Assembly (NCBI GenBank): GCA_015183035.1
Contig: JACZZP010000004.1
Coordinates: 992,001 to 1,056,000 of the forward strand
DNA from: Meloidogyne chitwoodi
Taxonomy: Eukaryota > Nematoda > Chromadorea > Rhabditida > Meloidogynidae
Length of the DNA stretch: 64,000 nucleotides
Direction of reading: 5' to 3'
The notes under the pieces are model-generated. The model searched no databases, was not told the DNA's origin, and saw only the letters and a program-made list of their open reading frames with translations. The stretch's first letter is position 1. Each line of letters starts with the position of its first letter. A program made the translations under genes and the position numbers. Below are positions 43,544-61,409 of this stretch, piece by piece.

Positions 43544-44230
43544 GAGATTATTTCTTTGCTTTACTCTAAAATAATTATTTTAATATAAAAATTAAATGAA
43601 GCAAACATTAATTCTTTTCTATATGTATTTTGATTAAAATTTTTTTAATTGTCATAATCTGTTTGGAAAAATTTAGTAATATATTGAAAATTTTGCTATC
43701 TAATAATTATATAAAATTGCAATTTAAATTTATACAATTTTATGACTTTAGAGACTAAAAAAATTAATGAGCAAAGATGAGAGACTAGATTGTAATTATT
43801 AATTTTTTCGGAGTTAAAATATATATAGGTATGTCTAATAAACAAACACAGACAATAAAATTTTAGAATAATAGAATAGAAGCTCAAGAGTTTTTAAGAA
43901 AAAAAATTAAAATATACATTTAATTATTCTCTTTTCTTCATTAATTAAATTTCTAAAAAAGTTGATTGTTACCTTAAATGTTTTTAAAAAAATAAAATAA
44001 ATTTATTTTGTTGTAAAATTAAAAGGAAGAGGACAGTGTATTATTTTTATTATAACTTTTGTTTTTTGCCTGTATCAGATAATTCTTATATTTTTAGCTA
44101 TAAATTACAATATAATGGCTTGTTTTAACTAAAATCTTTATTATTTTCCTTTTATTTATTGGGTATATATTTTTTTAATTTTAATTGTCTAAACAAACCT
44201 CTTCACTTAATTTGTTTTTCAATATATTTA
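43544..44230. other. tail-to-tail intergenic region
   Basis: Between the ends of the Plus3 gene (+) and the CtBP gene (-). AT-rich with no ordered feature; expected to hold both 3' UTRs. Confidence 0.5.
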
Positions 44231-49517
<5,287 letters not shown>

Positions 49518-49749
49518 TATTTTTATTTTTTTAATAATAATTACTTGAATATATGTATTATCTATAAAATAATAAATAAATATTATTAATTAAAAATCAA
49601 AGTTTATTATTTTTAAAATGAAACTAAATTGTTTCTCTGAAGAAAAAAGAAGATTTATTTTAAAGGCGAAAATATTTATTAAATTCAATTAAAATAAAAA
49701 AATTAATTTTACTTAATTTTTTTATTAAATATTCCAAAAGTATAGAGCT
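49518..49749. promoter_or_regulatory. upstream region of the CtBP gene
   Basis: AT-rich 5' flank of the minus-strand CtBP start. No defined motif. Confidence 0.3.
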
Positions 49750-49914
49750 TAGAGACCGGCACAGTAGGGATCCCATTCAGGATTTTCAGGGATCCCAGTC
49801 CTGGAATCCCGGTTTTTTGGGATTTTTCGGGATTAATCCCGAAAAATCCCTCCCGGTTACGGTTGAAAAAAATTCCGGATCGAGATCTCATAAATGTGAT
49901 TTTGCCGGTCTCTA
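49750..49914. mobile_element. GGGATCCC-type hAT-like MITE
   Basis: 165 bp with inverted ends TAGAGACCGGCA / TGCCGGTCTCTA. The flanking 8-mers ATAGAGCT / ATAGAGAT match at 7 of 8. The interior is made of GGGATCCC, CGGGATT and AATCCC palindromic repeats. Confidence 0.82.
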
Positions 49915-49922
49915 ATAGAGAT

Positions 49923-52900
49923 ATCACAATATTTTTTAGTATTTTATTAATAAAAAACGCCAAATATAATTATTAATATAATGCCAAAATTTTATTTAAA
50001 TTTTATTGAGAATAAAAATTAAATAATTCTTTTTTCTTAATTTTTGACAAATATTTTAATAAAATAATAATATTTAATATTATTATTACATAATAATTCA
50101 TGTAAAAAAAAATCAAAAAGATGGGTCAATTTGTCAGTAATTTGTCAATCAATTAGATTGATGTTTTCTTTATTTTTTAAGATATTTATTTGTCTTTTGG
50201 GATCATCTCATTGTTTAAATTTTATTTGTAAAAAATGATGAATAAAGAGAGAGAAAAAGATGATGAATTAATATTAAATATTTTTAAAAGAACAAAGAAA
50301 AAGATAAATTTGAGTAGTAAATTATTTTAACCAAAACCGCAAATTTAAAAATTATTTTTTTTGGTTGTCAGACCACAGGTTGGAGAAGACAACTGACAGA
50401 CTTTTTATATTTATTTTTTTGTTAGATATATTCTCTTCCATTTATTATTATTATAAAAGCAACTGTGGCAACCCTTCACCTTCAGAGACTTTTTTGAGTA
50501 AAATATTAATCTCAAAAAAAGGTTTAAGTTTTGGTTTTGGAAGTGGTTTAAGGTTACATCATTTTTGTGGTAGAAAAAAATTTTTTAAAAAATGATTGAC
50601 GATTGAGGGGAAAAAAATGAGTAAATGGGGGTAAAGGGGCAGTTGCCAGATAAAAGAGAAAAGATCTTTTTTATTTAAAATAATAAATAAATAAATATAG
50701 ATATAGTTGTGTTAGCTTTTTATTGAACATTTGTTTCATTTTTGGTTGATTATCATTTCCCAAAGATTTAAAAATAAAAAATCATAAATTCTTGATTTAA
50801 TAAAAAATAATTTGAGGTAATTGGAAACCGAAAAAAATAATCTGATTTTCAAATTATCAAAGAAGAATTTCTGGATTCTAACAGATTTTTATTTTGTCAG
50901 ATAGGGCATTTTTAGAAAATAATTTAAAAAATAATTAAAATAAATAAATAAATTTCTAAAGTATTTTTTAAATTTAATTTTAAATATTTTTATCCAAAAT
51001 TTGTAAATAACTAAAAATAATTTTAATGCTTTGACACCAAAAGAGATAAAATAAAAAGCTTTTTGTAAGTGGGTGGATATCTATTACTTACACACCGTTT
51101 TCTTTTTCTTCTTTTTCTTCTTTTATTATTTCTTCTGCCAATCTCTTCTCCTGTCATTCAAACTGGGTTGGACCCGTTTAGGCAATGAAATGAAAAAAGA
51201 AAAGAAAAGATGGGGGTCATCTTTGGCTTTTTAATTTTCTTTCGGTTTTTCTTCTCTTATCCTTTAAAAGATGGATCTAATTAAACTAAACGTGCCACTG
51301 GCTTTTGCAATGAAAAAATATATGAAAATGGAAGAGATAAAAGAAGAGAAGAGATGTTGTGGCTGGTCTACATTTTACTTGTTTTTAAACATATCACCAC
51401 TCAAGAGGAAGGAAAAAAGATTAAATTGGTGTTTGGAATATAGAAGGAAAGAAAATAAGCAAAAATGAAAGTAAAAGTGGGTTTAAAGAGGGGAGAGTTG
51501 ATAGGATTGGATTTTAGGGTTAAAGGGGGAACACCAATAGACATATTGGTGTAAAAAAAGAAAGAAAAAAAAATTGGCTAATATTATTAAAAAAGAGCCA
51601 AATGGAGTTTGATGAGTTTTAATAATGACAGATTCTCTAAAATTATTTTCACATGATGATGGTCATATTTTTTTATAAACCAAAAAAAATATTTAAAAAA
51701 TCTAATCTTTTGTTTTTAATTTTTAAAAATAAAAACAATTTTTAAAATTAATAAAATTAAAATAGGTTTCGTCCATCAACCCTCGGGGACTGAAATATCG
51801 GGGTTCAAAGCGAGAAATATTGTTGGGAGGGGATGGGTGAAATTATCAATTGGGGGGACAATTTTTTCAAAATTGTCGTTGACAGGGGACACTTTTGTTA
51901 TTTTTGAATTATAAGCCAGTTTTGGGGTTCGGGAACGAATAAATTAAAATTTTTTCTATTATTTTAAATGATGAATTCTAACAAATAAGGCAGTGAAGTA
52001 ACTTTGTTTCTCAATAAAAACCAAATTTATTTATAATAAAATATTTGTAGAACAAAAAAATCTTTTAAAAAGTTTTAGAAATATAAATGCATTGTTACTC
52101 CCATTTCTCTTCTCTTAACATTTTTAACTTCCGGATAAAAAGACATTTATATATATTTGGTTAACTTTTTTTCTTAAATTTTTTACCTCTCTCAAAATAT
52201 ATACTTCACTTAATATTCTCTTTTGGAGGCTAAAAAGAAGCAAATAAACACAAAAGGCAGTGACGAATTGAAAAAAAGAAGAAAAAAGATGCGCAAATTG
52301 GATTTGCCAAAACCGACTTTTATTGTGCTATATAAACCCTCTTCTTTACATTACCAAACCAAAACAAATGGGTGGACTATTTGACTTTTTTTATTGAAAA
52401 GCACACTTGATTTCCACGGGAAAACTCTAAATTGATGTCTTTATTTAACACAAGACTTGTATGCCAAAAAATACTTTTTTTATTCTTTTTTATCCTTTTT
52501 AAAGTATTCTAATGAGCTTTTTCAAAAAAAAGGAGCCAACAAATAAACTATACTTTTACTTATATAATAAAAAAGTAAAAATAAAAAAATTGAATCAGTA
52601 GGAAATTACCAATTGTCTCTTTTTTAACTTATTTTTACCGCAATCATTTTGGGGGGGATATACTTAAATAAATTGCTTTAAATTCTCAAAACTTTAAAAA
52701 AATGAAAATTATAAAATAATATATATATTAATTTTTTTATTATTATTTTTTTAATTTTAAAAAGTAAATATTTTTTTTTAAATCATTTTATTTTTATTTA
52801 ATTAATTAAATATAAAGAATTTAATTAAATTTATTATTAATAATTACTTTAATTAATTATCAAGATATTTTTAAATAAAATACCTATTTATATATTTTAA

Positions 52901-53862
52901 TTTTAAAAAATTCAAAAAGTGATATAAAAATAATTGAAAAAAATATTTAAAAGAATTACTTTCTCAGCTCAGATTAAATCAAAAAATCATTTTAATATTT
53001 ATAAATAATTTCAAACTTTAAAAGAAAAACAAAACTAAATATATAGATTAATTATTTTTAAAAGAGAAAGAGAGACAAAGATTAAAACAAGATTATTACC
53101 TTTTATGGTAAATTTATATATTTTTATTTTATTTTATTAATAAGTCGCAGGTTTTTTGATGTTGAAAAAAAATATAATGATATTTAAATAAATATATTGA
53201 TGAGATAAAAATAAAAAATATTATTATTTATTAAAGAATTTATATAAAAAGGTAAAATAATGCGGCAATCTTGAAAATAAAATTAAAATAGGTATATATT
53301 TTCTTTTAAAAAATAAAGAAGAATTTTGTCGGTAAATTTAACCTTTTTTTATTTTTAATTTAAAAATCACTTATTTAGTGTTTTTGTTTACTAAAAATTT
53401 TGAATTAAAAAAACTTTAAAAAATATTTTATTTAATTTTATTATTATTTTCTTTAATAAATAAATAGAATTTTGGTTTTTTAGCTAAATTATTTATGAGA
53501 ATTATTATCTAAGCTTTTTGTGAAAAATTTTATAAATTTATTTATTAGAAAAAAATACAATGGTTAAAATCCAAAAATTGATCCTTCTATTTTTGTTAGT
53601 TTTTATAACGTAATTAAAAAAAAATTATAAATTAATATCCAAAATGTATATTTTTATAATTTCTTTAAAAACAAAATTAAAAAATTTTTTATTTAAAATA
53701 TATTTTGCTTAATATAAAAAATTTATTTACTTTTTATTATTAATCTACCTATATTAAATTTTTTAATTAAGTTGACATAAACAAGAGCCAAAATATAATA
53801 TTTTTGAAAGCTAAGCTTGCTTTAGCTAAATATTTTTTTGAGAATAATATATTAGAGAACGG
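49923..53862. other. long AT-rich non-coding stretch
   Basis: No convincing exon. Small open frames (near 50365 and 51271) lack domain signal and splice support. A GC-richer island at 51770-51930 with GGGG runs and an inverted pair around GGGGACAATTTTTTCAAAATTGTC looks like a MITE remnant. Confidence 0.5.
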
Positions 53863-54023
53863 CGCGGGAGAGATCCCGGTTGGGTTTTCCGGGATCCCGA
53901 TCACAGAATCCAGGTTTTTTTGAATTTTTTGGATTCAAGATTAATCGCAGAAATCCCCTCTCAGTCACGGTTGGCAAAAATATCCCATATCGGGATCCAG
54001 GAATTGCTATTCTGCCTTCTCTA
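53863..54023. mobile_element. GGGATCCC-type MITE, second copy
   Basis: 161 bp, ends TAGAGAACGGC / GCCTTCTCTA, with the same internal GGGATCCCGATC motifs as 49750-49914 but more mutated. No clean target duplication. Confidence 0.72.
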
Positions 54024-56976
54024 ATATTAATTTAATTAATCTCTATTTTTGTGTGTTTTTAAATTTGGTAAATTCATTACTTTTTTTTTTGAATAAATTA
54101 AAAAATATTTAACTAAAACATTCCACATTTATTCGCAATAATTTTTTTAAGTAATTTTATAAATTTTTGTTTTTTTGAAATTTAATTAAAATATTTAAAA
54201 ATAAATAATCTTAAAAAATTAATAAAATAAAATATTTTAATCACCTCTAAATATTAAATAAAAAACTTTAATAATAATTATTATTTCTTCTTTTTTAAAA
54301 TCTCATAAAAATAATTTATTCATTTTTTCCAAATTTTTATCCGTTTAGTTTCAGCAATAATTCATCATTTACATAAACCCCAATTCTCTTCTTCTTCTAA
54401 TATTTACTTGTTGCCTTATATATACCTTTTTTATTATTTTATTATTTTTATTTTTTGCAGGTGTTCATTTAAAAGAAAACCTTCCTTCCTAGTTTTTTTC
54501 TTCTTAAAAAATGGCACTCCTCTAAGTCAAGGTCTTTTTCTCCTTTCCTCAGCTCCAACTGTGATATTCTTCCCTCTGTTATTTTTAAATACATTTCCTT
54601 TTTTCTCTTCATTTCACCTGCAAAAAAATTTTTTCAACTTCTCTCGATGGACTTTTAGAGAATAATAAAGTTAGTAATCACTTATTTTATATTAAATTTC
54701 AACTATTAAAAATATTTAATAATTTACTAAATAAGTAGATGATCATCTCTAATTCTGATTTTATTTTTATTTTTGTTTTTCTATTGCGTGTGGCAGTCAT
54801 TTAATAAAATAAAAATAATTTTTATTTTATTTTTATTCAATTATTTGATGACCTTCACTTTTCTAAAATATTCACCAATTTATTTGATTGTATAAAAGAT
54901 ATAAAATGGGTGATTTTATGGTTAAAAATAAAAATACCATTTAATTTTATTTTTTAATGTTTTTTAATTTTTGTTTTTTATATTTTTGTTTTTTTATAAG
55001 GTGGTGCGAAACTTCCGGACCGACTTTTATTTATTTAAAAAATTTTGAATTTTTTGTAAAATAAGTTTTAACTTATTTCTTATCTATAAAATTAAAAATA
55101 ATTATAATTTCAGTAATAAAGATTATAATAAAAATAATATTTTTTAATTTTCAATAAATATTTCAAATAATTAATAGTCAAAGCGAAATCTTTTTTTTAA
55201 TTATAAATAGCTTTATTAAATATAAGTATTTAAATATTTATTAAAAATAAATAAATTTCCAACTAATAAACTCTTCTCTCATTTTTATCACTCAATAAAA
55301 TAATGAATACATAAATTACAACCATTTATTTATTTATTCCTTTTTTGAGTAATTTCCCACAATTTCTCATAGTACCACTCCTTAAACCTTAGAAATAACA
55401 GCACATTTATTAAAAAATATTTTCTCATGACCTAATATTTATTTATTTATTTATTTATAAATAATATATCTTTTATTTTATCTTATCACATTTTTAAATA
55501 TTTCTCTCCTAAATACCTACTTATTTTGATTTATTTTTATTAATAATTTTATATTTTACATATAAATAAATTGACAATTAGTATCACATATTATTTTTAT
55601 TTATTTAAATTAATAAAATGTTTCTCATGATTTTGAATTTAAAAAATTTAAAACTAAATATTCTTAAATATATTTTTAAATTTAATTAGTGATAAAAAAT
55701 GTTCCATTCAAATTATATTATAATCAAAATAAAAGTTATAGTTTAAATAAAAAATAATTTTTTAAATTAATGCAAAATTAAATAGGTAAAATTAATTAAA
55801 TTATATATAATTTTCTTTTCTAAAAAAAAATTAAAAATTTCTCGAGAAATTTAAATTTCCACAATTATATTTAAAAAATATTATTATTTATTATTATTTA
55901 ATTTATAATGTCCTCATAATAATAAAATAATGATGAGAGGGGAGTGTTTGCGCAATCTTTTATTTTTCTCCTTAAAAAAGTCAACAGATGTTCATGGAAT
56001 TTTATTTTAATTTTTTCTTGTCTCGCTTTTATTTAATTTTTATTAGAATTAATTTTTTTATTTTATTCATAATTTTATATTTTAATGGAAAATAAATTTA
56101 TTTTTATTAAATTAAATAATATTTAGAATTATTAAAATATGTAGGAATACTTTATTTATTTTATTTTACAAAACAAAAAATTTTAAAAATTTAAGCACGT
56201 AGAAAAAATTAGACAATTTTAAAAAATAATTAGCCAACAAAGTTGACTTCCAAAAATACATAGATATTGTCAGCAAAAGCAACTCAACTAATGAAATATT
56301 TTAATTTTTAAGTAAAAATATATTTAAAAAAATTAATATTTTATATTTTTATTTGCCTTAGCTAATTTAATTAAAAATAAGAATAACACACAAAATCTCT
56401 CTGATTAATATTTTTAAAATTTAATTTTAAAATTATAGTCCTTTTTTTCTTAAATATTTGTAGTAAATGAATATTTTTGGTAATAATAATTTTATTAAAA
56501 AAACTCTTATTTGGCCTAATAATTCAAAAAGTCCTTTTAAATTTAAAAAAAAAGAATAAATTTTAAAGAGCAGCTGTTTTTAAGTATGTCAAAAATGGAA
56601 GGAAGAGATATTTTGAAAAAAAATAATTTTCTTCCTTTTCTAAAGATATTTCTTTTTCTTTCCTCTGGGCGGGACCGATACTGCAAAAAGGGAAGAAAAA
56701 AAGAAGAGAGGCAATCCGCCCCTTATTTTTAATCCAAATATACAACATAGAGGGACATATACATATTTTCATTTTAATATAAATTTATTTATTTATTTTT
56801 ACCTTTATTTTTATTTATTTTTGGATGATTATTATTTAGTTATTTTTAATAAAAAATAATTATTTTCTAAACTAAAAAGCTTCCCAAATTAAATTTTTAT
56901 ATTTATAATCTACATTTTTAAATTAAATTATTTTTTTAATTTCCAGATAAATATTTAATTAAATTAAATTAAAAAA
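54024..56976. other. AT-rich non-coding stretch, upstream of the HLH-like gene
   Basis: No supported gene. Open frames near 54408 and 56563 are hydrophobic or Lys/Phe-rich translations of biased sequence. Confidence 0.45.
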
Positions 56977-57748
56977 ATGTTTTCATTAAAACAACAACAA
57001 CAAAATAATAATAATAAAATAATTAAATTTAAAAGAAAATTTCCTTTTTATTCTTCAACAAAAACAACAAAAATTATTCAAAAAAGTTTAAAATTAAAAA
57101 ATAAAAAAATAAATAAAAATAAAGAAAAAGAAGAATCTTCTGTTATTAAAAAATTAAATGAAAGAAAAATAATTTTAGAAGAATTACGTAAAATGGTTGG
57201 AGAAGAAATTGGTTGTGGACAATTACAAATTATTAAAGTAAATTAATTTAAATTTAAATTAAATATTATTATTTTAAATAATTAAAAATAAAATATAAAT
57301 ATTTATGTTTTCATTATTTATCAATTTTAACCCCAATAAAATAAGAAAAGAGAAAATAAAACAAATGTTTTGTTTGGTTTAGTGGTTAAATGTTTTGACT
57401 ACAAATTAATTAAAAAATATATCCAAAGTTCAAATCCGTTCATATGATGATTAATTTATTTGCTACTCCTAAGTATCCATGGCGAGAATTTTAACCACCA
57501 AGTTAATTAAATAATCTGATGAACGAGAAATAAATAATTAAATAAATAAAAATAATTAATTAATATTTTAGTCTGTTATTAAACATATTAATCTACTTAA
57601 TAAAAAACTACAAAATTTTTATAATGTAGAACAACAAAATCAACATATTTCTTTAATTAATTCTAATCTTTCAATAATAAATAATTTTGAAAATAACAAA
57701 ACTTCTTCCCAATTATTTGAAAATAAAATAATTCCCAGAACACATTGA
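56977..57748 (+). CDS. small helix-loop-helix-like protein
   Basis: Two in-phase exons, 56977-57237 and 57572-57748, encode 145 residues. A Gln/Asn-rich start and a Lys-rich basic stretch (about 14-58) precede a pattern like HLH: helix 1 ERKIILEELRKMV, loop GEEIGCG, helix 2 QLQIIKSVIKHINLLNKKLQ running across the splice junction. The tail is Asn/Ser-rich. The Leu/Ile spacing fits dimerising helices of bHLH factors, but the basic region lacks a clear ERxR DNA-contact motif, so it may be a divergent bHLH or an Id-like dimeriser. A cluster of E-boxes lies 0.5-1.4 kb downstream. Confidence 0.5.
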
Positions 57749-58200
57749 AAAAGAATAAAAAAAACTAAAAATAAAAGAAAATGTATGCGGGTAATTTTAT
57801 CCTCTAATTCTTTTTTAATTTTGATATTTTTTAAAATTTTTGTTTTTAAGTAAGAAGGTCGAAATAATTTTATTTTAAATTTAATTTTCAGTTATTAAAT
57901 GAAAATTAAAAAAAAAATTTAGTTAATAATTCGACCTTTTTTATTATTATTTTTTTTTAAATTTTTCTTTTATATTTATATATTTTATATTTTATATTAA
58001 TATTCATTCAAATATTTTTCCTTCGAATTAGTAAAATAAAATTATTTTTTTAAAACTTGGAATTTTTTTATTCTTGCAGCTGCCCTCATTTAAATAAATA
58101 AATTCCCCTAAATAATATTAAATAATCAAAATCAAATTAGTCAGTCGAGTGTTTTATTTTTACTTTTTATTTATTCTTAACATTATTACTCCTTTCATTA
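57749..58200. other. 3' flank of the HLH-like gene
   Basis: Contains a roughly 20-bp inverted pair AAGGTCGAAATAATTTTATT... / ...AATAATTCGACCTTTTTT (about 57853-57942), perhaps a small MITE. No gene. Confidence 0.4.
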
Positions 58201-59160
58201 CTCTACATTTGGCCAGATGTGTTGTGTAAAAATAGTCCAAGAATGGTGTGGCATTTGGCCTCTGGCTATGAGAATTCAAGAGGCAGATGGCCGGAAAACA
58301 AAAAAAAAGAAAAACTAAAATGAACTAAACTAAATTGACAAAACAAAAACCCTTTCTAGTAGTTAAGGTTGTTGTACATATTTTGAAGCTCTAGGACAGC
58401 TGTGGCAGATGTTCTACTATATACCGTTTTAATATGTGGCCAAGGCTTTTTGTGGACCAACAACAAAAATATAACACAGAAGTGCCCGTTATAAAAGCAA
58501 TCTGGCAAAGAGTGTTTTTGTTAGTTAGCAGCTGTCCCAGAAGAGTAAATTAACAAAAAACTCTCTAATTTTGTACTGATTATGATGATGATTTTTTAAA
58601 ATAATAATAATAATTATTATTATTATTTAAATATATTTTTAGTTAGCAGCTGCATTTTAGTTATATTTATTTATTTTTATTAAAATTAATTATATATTGA
58701 AAAAATATTTTATTTTTACTAAAAATTAAAAAATGTGTGTTATTGTTTTGTTGTTGTTTTGTTTGTTGTTTTTGGTTAAGCAGATGTGTCTAACACACAA
58801 AAACTCTTTTAATATTTATCCATCTGGCCAACAAAAATTTTTATTGAAGAAAATCCCAACAGAAGGCATATACGGACAGATGTTCTGCTGCTGCTGCTCA
58901 TTTTTGGCCCAGAAGGCGTGTGTTTCAAAGGCTTTCTCAAAACAGAAGGCGCGAAATTTCCGTTTTAAGCTTGTCATTGCATAAATTGGTTTAATAAGGG
59001 TTGATTGTTTCTTTTTAGTGAGATGGGCCAAAAAAGAATTTTTCAGTATTTGGCAGGTGTAGGGCGGTTAAATAACAGAAATATCTTTAAAAATAAAATT
59101 CAGGGAGCTTTTCATGCCTCTTATATGTCAATGGCAGATGATGTGCCATTTTAACAGAGA
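58201..59160. promoter_or_regulatory. E-box cluster, candidate enhancer
   Basis: Nine CAGATG/CAGCTG-type E-boxes in 930 bp: 58214, 58284, 58397, 58406, 58529, 58647, 58781, 58821 (reverse) and 59135, plus one at 58877. The tract is less AT-rich than its surroundings and has recurrent AGAAGGC, TTAGCAGCTG and GGCAGATG words. Binding by bHLH factors is inferred. Confidence 0.45.
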
Positions 59161-60990
59161 AAAGATATATTTAATTTATTTGAATAAAATTGAAGTATTT
59201 TCTTTTTTAATTAGTAAATACATAGTTATTAATTTAATTAAATATTTAATTTATTAAAAATTATCAAGGTAAATATTTTAATTTATTTTATTGAAAATTT
59301 AAAATTAAATTTAAATAAAATATATTAAATTCTCCAATTTATTTAAATATTTTTATTTATTTTTTTATAAATTTCCCAGCTTTGTTCTTCGTTTTGTTGG
59401 CCACCCGAACATTATACAAAAGTGGAAAATAAATACAAAAATAAAAAAAGAAAAGAAAAGAAAATAAATATATTTAAATATTATATAATGGTTCCGATTA
59501 AACCGGAAGCGATTTTCTTTTGATGAAAAATAAAAGTGGTGTTAGGGGAAGAATTGACCGTGAGAAATTTGTAAATTATGCAAATTAATAAAACAAAATT
59601 GTTGAAAATAATTTTAAAATTTATTAATAAATACCTATAATATAGATAATTATTAATTTAAATTAATTAATATTTTTTATAATTTTTAACTTAATTGGCT
59701 ATATCTTCTCCTAAAATTAATTATTATTTAATAATATATTGGAAATTAATTATAAAAATTATTTTAAAAAATTTCTAAAATTAAAAAAAAAACGATTTTT
59801 AAAAAGCATTTAAAAAAATAAATAAATTAAATATATGTACTAATAAAAATATTTAAAAATTAGCTTAGATAATTATTTATTTTTTAATTTTTTTATAAAA
59901 AAATAATTAATTAATTTTTGTCATTTCAATTTTTCTTTAATTTTATATATTTTATAAAATTAAAAAAAACATAAAAAAAGTGCCGAAACAAAGAGAATCA
60001 TCGGCTGTTCAATTTTTGGGCACACACATTTTATTAGGCATAACAACAAAAATAAAAAAGAAAAAAGAAATTGAGTGAAAAATGTTTTTAAGAGAGAAAG
60101 GAAATTAAATATATATATATGGAAATTGAAAATGTTAATATTTAATTGGGTTTTGTTCATCTTTTTTATTTTGTCATTTTATTCAGTGCCGCATAGTTCA
60201 AAAAAATTTAAAATTAAAAAAGAATGATTGTTGGAGGTTATATTTCTCAAGGGAATTTTTTTATAAAGAAGAAAATTATTTTTGTTTTTGATCTTTTGAA
60301 ATTAAAAAAATAAAAATAAAGTTAAACATATATTTAAATAAAAATATAAATTATTTAAATAAATTAAATAATTTATTAAATTAATTAAACAAGTATATTA
60401 ATTAATTAATTAATTCAAATAATATTTAAAAATAAATATTAATAAATCAGTTAGGTATATTTATTAAATCAATCTTCTCCGGTCATTAATAAAAAATAAT
60501 TAAAAGTGTAATGATTTAATTGGTAATCCTTTAATTATTAATTAAATTACACTTTTATTTTAATTAACAAAAAATAACAAATAAAAAGATTTCTAAAAAT
60601 AATTTACCTAATAATCTGAATCAAATAATTTCTCCTATTTTAAATAAAATAAATTCAACAAATATATTAATTGTTCATTTTATTTTTTTCTTTTAATTCT
60701 AAAATCTTTTGTTTCCGGTTTAATTATTTTCTCACTAGGAGATCTCTACGGGAAATTATTTTTGATTTAAAAAAGAATAAAGGTTTACAAATCTTCTTTC
60801 CTTTTTTCTTTTTTAATGCCCGATTAAACTTTATTTTTATATCTCTTTAATTTTCTTTTTTATTTTTTACCTTTTGTTATTTACAAAATTAAAAAAAAAA
60901 TAAAAATCAAGAATAATTCAAAAAATTTAATTGAGTAAATTAAAATAATAAATTAAAATAATTGCAAAAATTTTCTCTAAGAATTAAAAT
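59161..60990. other. AT-rich non-coding stretch
   Basis: No supported gene or ordered repeat; a short palindrome AAAAGTGTAATgATTTAATT...AATTAAATTACACTTTT at about 60501-60558. Confidence 0.4.
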
Positions 60991-61409
60991 CAGGGGTCGT
61001 ATTCGTACTTAAGATGGAAGTACAATACTTCCAAATCGATATTTTGAATAAAAATTTAAATTTTTGCGAAATTAATAAAAATAGACTGGCAAAATGTAAA
61101 TATTTCTTTTCTTCTCTACTAAATATTTTAACTTGTAGTTTGCAATAATTCAAAATTTTTGCCTGCGGCGCTGTAAATGACCTGAAATTATTAAAATTTA
61201 CCCATCCCGAAAATCCAACTTTTAACTGGATATAATGGTCTCTAAAAATCCTGTAAACTTTTATCTTTGGAAAAATTATAATTTTTATCAAAAATAATAT
61301 TTTTAAAATAAAATATGGACGTACTTCCATTTGGAAAATTTTGTACCCTATGTACTTATAAATAAACTTTTTTGTACTTTTATTTTGATTTTTGTCGATA
61401 TGAGCCCTG
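60991..61409. mobile_element. hAT-like MITE with CAGGGG ends
   Basis: About 419 bp, ends CAGGGGTCGTATTCG / CGATATGAGCCCTG. Subterminal GTACTTCCA repeats are inverted. The interior carries TTTTTGCCTGCGGCGCTG, shared with 3442-4208. The target duplication is imperfect. Confidence 0.6.

Noticed and set aside
54408..54665. Hydrophobic open frame as membrane protein
   Set aside because: Phe/Leu bias follows from T-rich DNA; no splice or domain support.
57375..57438. tRNA-like A and B boxes (GGTTTAGTGGTTAA, GTTCAAATCC)
   Set aside because: No matching acceptor stem or anticodon arm; at best a decayed tRNA-derived SINE in the HLH-gene intron.
58733..58984. Cys-rich open frame in the E-box region
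   Set aside because: Frame is an effect of GTTGTT and TGCTGC repeats; no conserved Cys spacing.
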